Below, piece by piece: positions 60,425 through 64,000 of a DNA stretch of 64,000 bases. A program made the translations under genes and the position numbers. A model generated the notes under the pieces. The model was not told the origin of the DNA. It was given only the letters and a program-made list of their open reading frames with translations, and made no database searches. Origin of the DNA: Turnera subulata (lineage: Eukaryota > Streptophyta > Magnoliopsida > Malpighiales > Passifloraceae); contig JAKUCV010002361.1 in the NCBI GenBank assembly GCA_028386065.3, forward strand, positions 62,001-126,000, written 5' to 3'. Positions within the stretch are counted from its first letter, which is position 1. Each line of letters opens with the position of its first letter.

Positions 60425-62211
60425 GCAGGAATTTGATTTTTGTCTCTAGTCTGGAAAAGAAAGGTTTTTCATTTGTAATAAAGAACAATTGTTGTTCTAT
60501 TTATTTCAATGATATTTATTATGGTGGTGCGTATTTAAGCAATGGTTTGTATGTTCTAAACCTAGAAACACCAATCCATAACATTAACACGAAGAAGGTT
60601 AGATTAAACGATTCTAAGAAAACCTATCTCTGGCATTGTCGATTGAGCCATATAAACGAGACTCGTATTTCTAAACTCCATAAAGATGGACTTTTAAACT
60701 CATTTGATTTTGAATCATATGAGACATGTGAGTCATGTTTATTAGGAAAAATGACGAAGGCTCCTTTTGCTGGTAAAGGTCAACGAGCTTCGGACTTGTT
60801 AGGTCTTATACATTCCGATGTATGTGGACCTATGTCAACACAGGCTAGAGGTGGTTTTCAGTACTTCATTACATTTACTGATGATTACAGTAGATATGGC
60901 TATGTGTATCTTATGAAACACAAGTCAGAATCCTTTGAAAAGTTCAAAGAATTCAAGAGTGAAGTACAAAATCAACTTGGCTAGAGTATTAAAATGCATC
61001 GATCTGATCGAGGTGGTGAATACTTAGACCGAGATTTTCTTGATCATCTAAAGCAATGTGCTATTGTATCACAACTTACTCCACTAGGTATGCCTCAATG
61101 GAATGGTGTATCTGAAAGGAGGAATAGAACTTTTTTAGACATGGTTCGTTCTATGATGAGTCAAGCTGACCTTCCTTCTTCATTTTGGGGACATGCATTA
61201 TTAAGTGCTGCCTTTACACTTAACTGTGTTCCATCTAAATTGGTTGAAAAGACACCATAAGAGATATGGACAGGGAAGCGTCCCAATTTGTCTTTAATGA
61301 GGATCTGGGGTTGTGAGGCTTTCGTGAGACGAGAAGCATCAGATAAACTCGGCCCTAAATCCGTCAAGTGCCTCTTTGTTGGATATCCTAAGGAAACTAA
61401 AGGATATTATTTCTATAATCCCGCAGAGCACAAAGTGTTTGTTGCTCGTACTGCTATTTTTCTAGAAAGAGAATTCATTTCTAGAAAGATCAGTGGGAGA
61501 AAAATAGAACTAAAAAAAGTTCGAGGTATAGAGGCTGAGATGGAACAAGGATAAGAACCACAAGATGTTGTGGGTGAAAAACCTGTGCCTGTAACACATG
61601 GACTACGTAGGTCTGATAGGATTAGGCATGACCCTGAGAAATATGGATTTCTTATGACTCATACTGGAGACGTGATGCTCATAGAAGAGGATGAGCCCAC
61701 TTCCTATCAGCAGGCTATTACGGGTCCAGACTCTAAGAAGTGGCTAGAAGCCATGAATTCGGAGATGAAATCCATGTATGAAAACAAGGTATGGACCTTG
61801 GTTGATCCACCTGGAGGGGTAAAACCTATTGGGTGCAAGTGGGCCTTTAAGAAAAATACCGACATGGATGGTAATGTGATAACCTTTAAAGGGCGATTGG
61901 TTGCGAAAGGTTTCAAGCAGGTTCATGTTATTGACTATGATGAAACTTTCTCACCAGTTGCCATGGTTAAATCCATCCGGATTCTATTGGCTATAGCAGC
62001 ATACAATGATTATGTGATATGGCAAATGGATGTCAAAACCGCTTTCCTTAATGGAAATCTTTTAGAGGATGTGTACATGACAAAACCTGAAGGTTTTGTC
62101 ACTCCAGAAAATGCTAATAAGGTATGCAAGTTGCAAAGATCCATTTATGGATTAAAGCAAACTTCTAGGAGTTGGAATCTTTATTTTGATCAAACAGTTT
62201 GGTTTCATTAA
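60403..62211 (+). pseudogene. Copia C integrase-RT part
   Basis: One frame with stops at 60982-60984 (TAG), 61258-61260 (TAA) and 61552-61554 (TAA). The integrase finger (HCRLSHINE to CESCLLGK), SDRGGEYL and WNGVSERRNRT are intact, apart from Gly to Ser in LSHINE. RT starts as in copia A (GCKWAFKKNTDMDGN). An 8-bp deletion near 62192 shifts the frame. Confidence 0.9.
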
Positions 62212-63037
62212 AAATGAAGATGAGCCATGTGTTTACAAGAAGGTTAGTGGGAGCACAATCGTTTTCTTGTTATTGTATGTTGACATTCTACTCATTGGGA
62301 ATGATATTCTGACAATACAGTCTGTAAAGACTTGGTTAAAAAAAAATTTCTCAATGAAAGACTTAGGAGAAGCTGCCTACGTGTTAGGTATAAAGATCTA
62401 TAGAGATAGATCCAAAAGGCTTCTTGGGCTAAGTCAAAGTACATATATTGATAAGGTGCTAAAGAGGTTTAGCATACAAGATTCCAAGAAAGGTTTCTTG
62501 CCCATGTCACATGGCATATCTCTCTCAAAGTATCATTGTCCTAGAACTTCTAAGGAGAGAGAGCGGATGAGTAAGATTCCTTATGTATCAGAAATAGGAT
62601 CTATCATGTATGCCATGCTATGTACTCGACCGGATGTCGCATACGCATTAAGTGTCACAAGCAGATACCAATGTGATCCCGGTGAAAGTCACTGGACAGC
62701 GGTTAAGAACATCTTTAAGTACTTGAGAAGGACTAAGGATGCATTCCTTGTCCATGAAAGCGTTGGTGAGCTTGTTGTAAGGGTTACACAGATGCTAGCT
62801 TCCAAACCGACAGGGATGACTTTAGATCGCAGACAGGTTATGTGTTTTGTCTTGGAGTTGGTGCTGTTTGCTGGAAGAGTTCCAAGCAAGAAACAGTTGT
62901 CGACTCTACAACTAGGGCTGTACAAAGTTCCTTCTGAGAACTACGTAGCAGATCCTTTGACTGAGCCTCTCACACAGCGAAAGCATGAAGGTCATGCTAC
63001 AACCATTGGTATTAGATACATGGATGATTGGAATTAG
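62186..63037 (+). pseudogene. Copia C RT end and truncated RNase H
   Basis: The RT catalytic motif has lost one codon: YVDILLIG in place of YVDDILLIG (near 62278), so RT should be inactive. A one-base deletion near 62788 puts RNase H out of frame. RNase H is cut after the codons for DSTT at the same place as in copia A, and the tail (KVPSENYVADPLTEPL...IGIRYMDDW) follows to the stop. Confidence 0.9.
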
Positions 63038-63038
63038 T

Positions 63039-63051
63039 GCAAGTGGGTGAT
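63039..63051 (+). other. Copia C polypurine tract
   Basis: GCAAGTGGGTGAT immediately before the 3' LTR. Confidence 0.75.
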
Positions 63052-64000
63052 TGTTAGTAATGTGCCCAAAAGTCAATCAATGGATGATCGTATGTAGTCA
63101 TATATATATATACATTTAGGTTATTCCAATAAATATGTTTATGAGACAAACGCTTGCACATATTTATAATCCTAGAATATACTTATATTCTTAAATGTCC
63201 CTAGTCGATTATTATTATGGATGGGTTGTAATAATAAATTAAGACTAGTGTATGTTGAGAATTATATGAGATATGAATTCTACATACGGGTACAAGTTAG
63301 AGAACTTGTGGACTGGACCGACCCACATAAGAACCCTACATGGAACGTTATATGTTTGTCATTAGTGGTTCTTATATGTATTGTCCTTAGACCTGAGATC
63401 ATCAACGTTCCCAACATATGAGTCGTATACTTTGATATTATTCCTAGTCACTCGTAACTGAGTAGACGTAAGGGTAATCGTTGGGTATATGATGTAATGT
63501 GTAGTGGGTTTTGATCGATCAAGATGGGATACGTCCAACCCATGTAACAGGTATATTATCAGATGGGCCTCTTGATAGAGTTGAACTGTAAATGCGTGGC
63601 CACGCTCGGATTATATGATATGGTGATATCATGAGTATCCGGTTTTACACAGTTAACTCGGGGATCAAGAAACTAAGATTAAACATATACGAGATTGACG
63701 TTTTCCATGCCTCGTGTTTAATCTTGATAATGGGACGAAAGGACGATGACATGTTTCTGAGGCATAATGAATCAGTACTGATCTTGTTGTTTGGGTAGCA
63801 GTGATGTGTTGCTAGACACCGCTCATTGTTTATAATTGTAAAATGAGATTTTACAATTATTGCCAAACGTTACAAGTGCCTACATGGTCACACACTTAGA
63901 ACTGTTGATTCGAGCTGGTGGTTGAACCATGGTTGGACTGTGGTTCGACCAGGTAGGTGGACCATGGTTGGACCAGGACGTTTTGGGCTGATTTGGTTTA
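63052..64000 (+). repeat. Copia C 3' LTR (partial)
   Basis: Starts TGTTAGTAATGTG and matches the 5' LTR closely; it keeps the 245 bp missing from that copy. Cut by the window end. Confidence 0.9.

Larger units (their letters stand above)
56771..64000 (+). mobile_element. Ty1/copia element C, cut by the window end
   Basis: 5' LTR, PBS, leader, gag-pol, PPT and most of the 3' LTR, inserted in copia B RT. The LTRs are much more alike than those of copia A, apart from an internal deletion of about 245 bp in the 5' LTR, so this is the youngest of the three. The target duplication should be ATTCC (56766-56770); the right copy lies beyond the window. Confidence 0.9.

Overview
The window is plant nuclear DNA made almost entirely of nested transposable elements. 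I see no convincing host gene, tRNA gene or CRISPR array; the only rRNA-like sequence is a 5S-like piece inside an LTR. The evidence for a flowering plant (probably a eudicot) is the set of families: Athila and Tat lineages of Ty3/gypsy, chromovirus-like (probably Tekay/Del) Ty3/gypsy with roughly 3 kb LTRs, Ty1/copia of a Tork/TNT1-like type, and a plant LINE with a DUF4283/CCHC ORF1. Primer binding sites match plant tRNA-Asp, tRNA-Arg and tRNA-iMet. The species cannot be named from sequence alone.

Layout. 1-2090: minus-strand LINE with an intact ORF1 and the open start of ORF2. 2100-4906 and 25277-26255: a coding-less Athila-like element whose 3' LTR is split by a second Athila element (4907-25271, perfect 5-bp target duplication TCCAT). 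That inner element has a tRNA-Asp PBS, a broken gag-PR-RT-RNase H region (8425-12688), no integrase, and a 3' ORF with its own TATA box (13865-14919 plus 21387-21513). Two further elements sit inside it, each with a perfect 5-bp duplication: a solo Tat LTR (6953-8419, ATAGT) and a minus-strand chromovirus-like element (14920-21381, ACCAG) that splits the 3' ORF.

26256-45032: a minus-strand Tat-lineage element. From its 5' end at the right it has an LTR, a tRNA-Arg PBS, gag-RT-RNase H-second (archaeal-type) RNase H-integrase in one frame with five in-frame stops, a convergent antisense ORF with its own TATA box, a repeat-rich 3' region, a PPT and an LTR. Its two LTRs belong to different subfamilies and lack a shared target duplication, so it is probably a recombinant. 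A copia element (A, 28270-36533) lies inside it.

45033-51075: a minus-strand chromovirus gag and LTR, with a plus-strand LTR of the same subfamily lodged in it, giving very long inverted repeats. 51076-56770: copia B, interrupted by a plus-strand chromovirus LTR plus gag scrap (53072-56337). 56771 to the window end: copia C, inserted in copia B.

The most notable signals are: an array of the 12-bp palindrome AACATCGATGTT in the copia A leader; a GACCGCC/GGCGGTC hairpin array shared by the Tat LTR promoter region and the promoter region of the Tat antisense ORF; an RNase H truncation shared by copia A and C; a 5S-rRNA-like Pol III promoter region in an LTR; and an exact 17-bp match to the phage T7 promoter.
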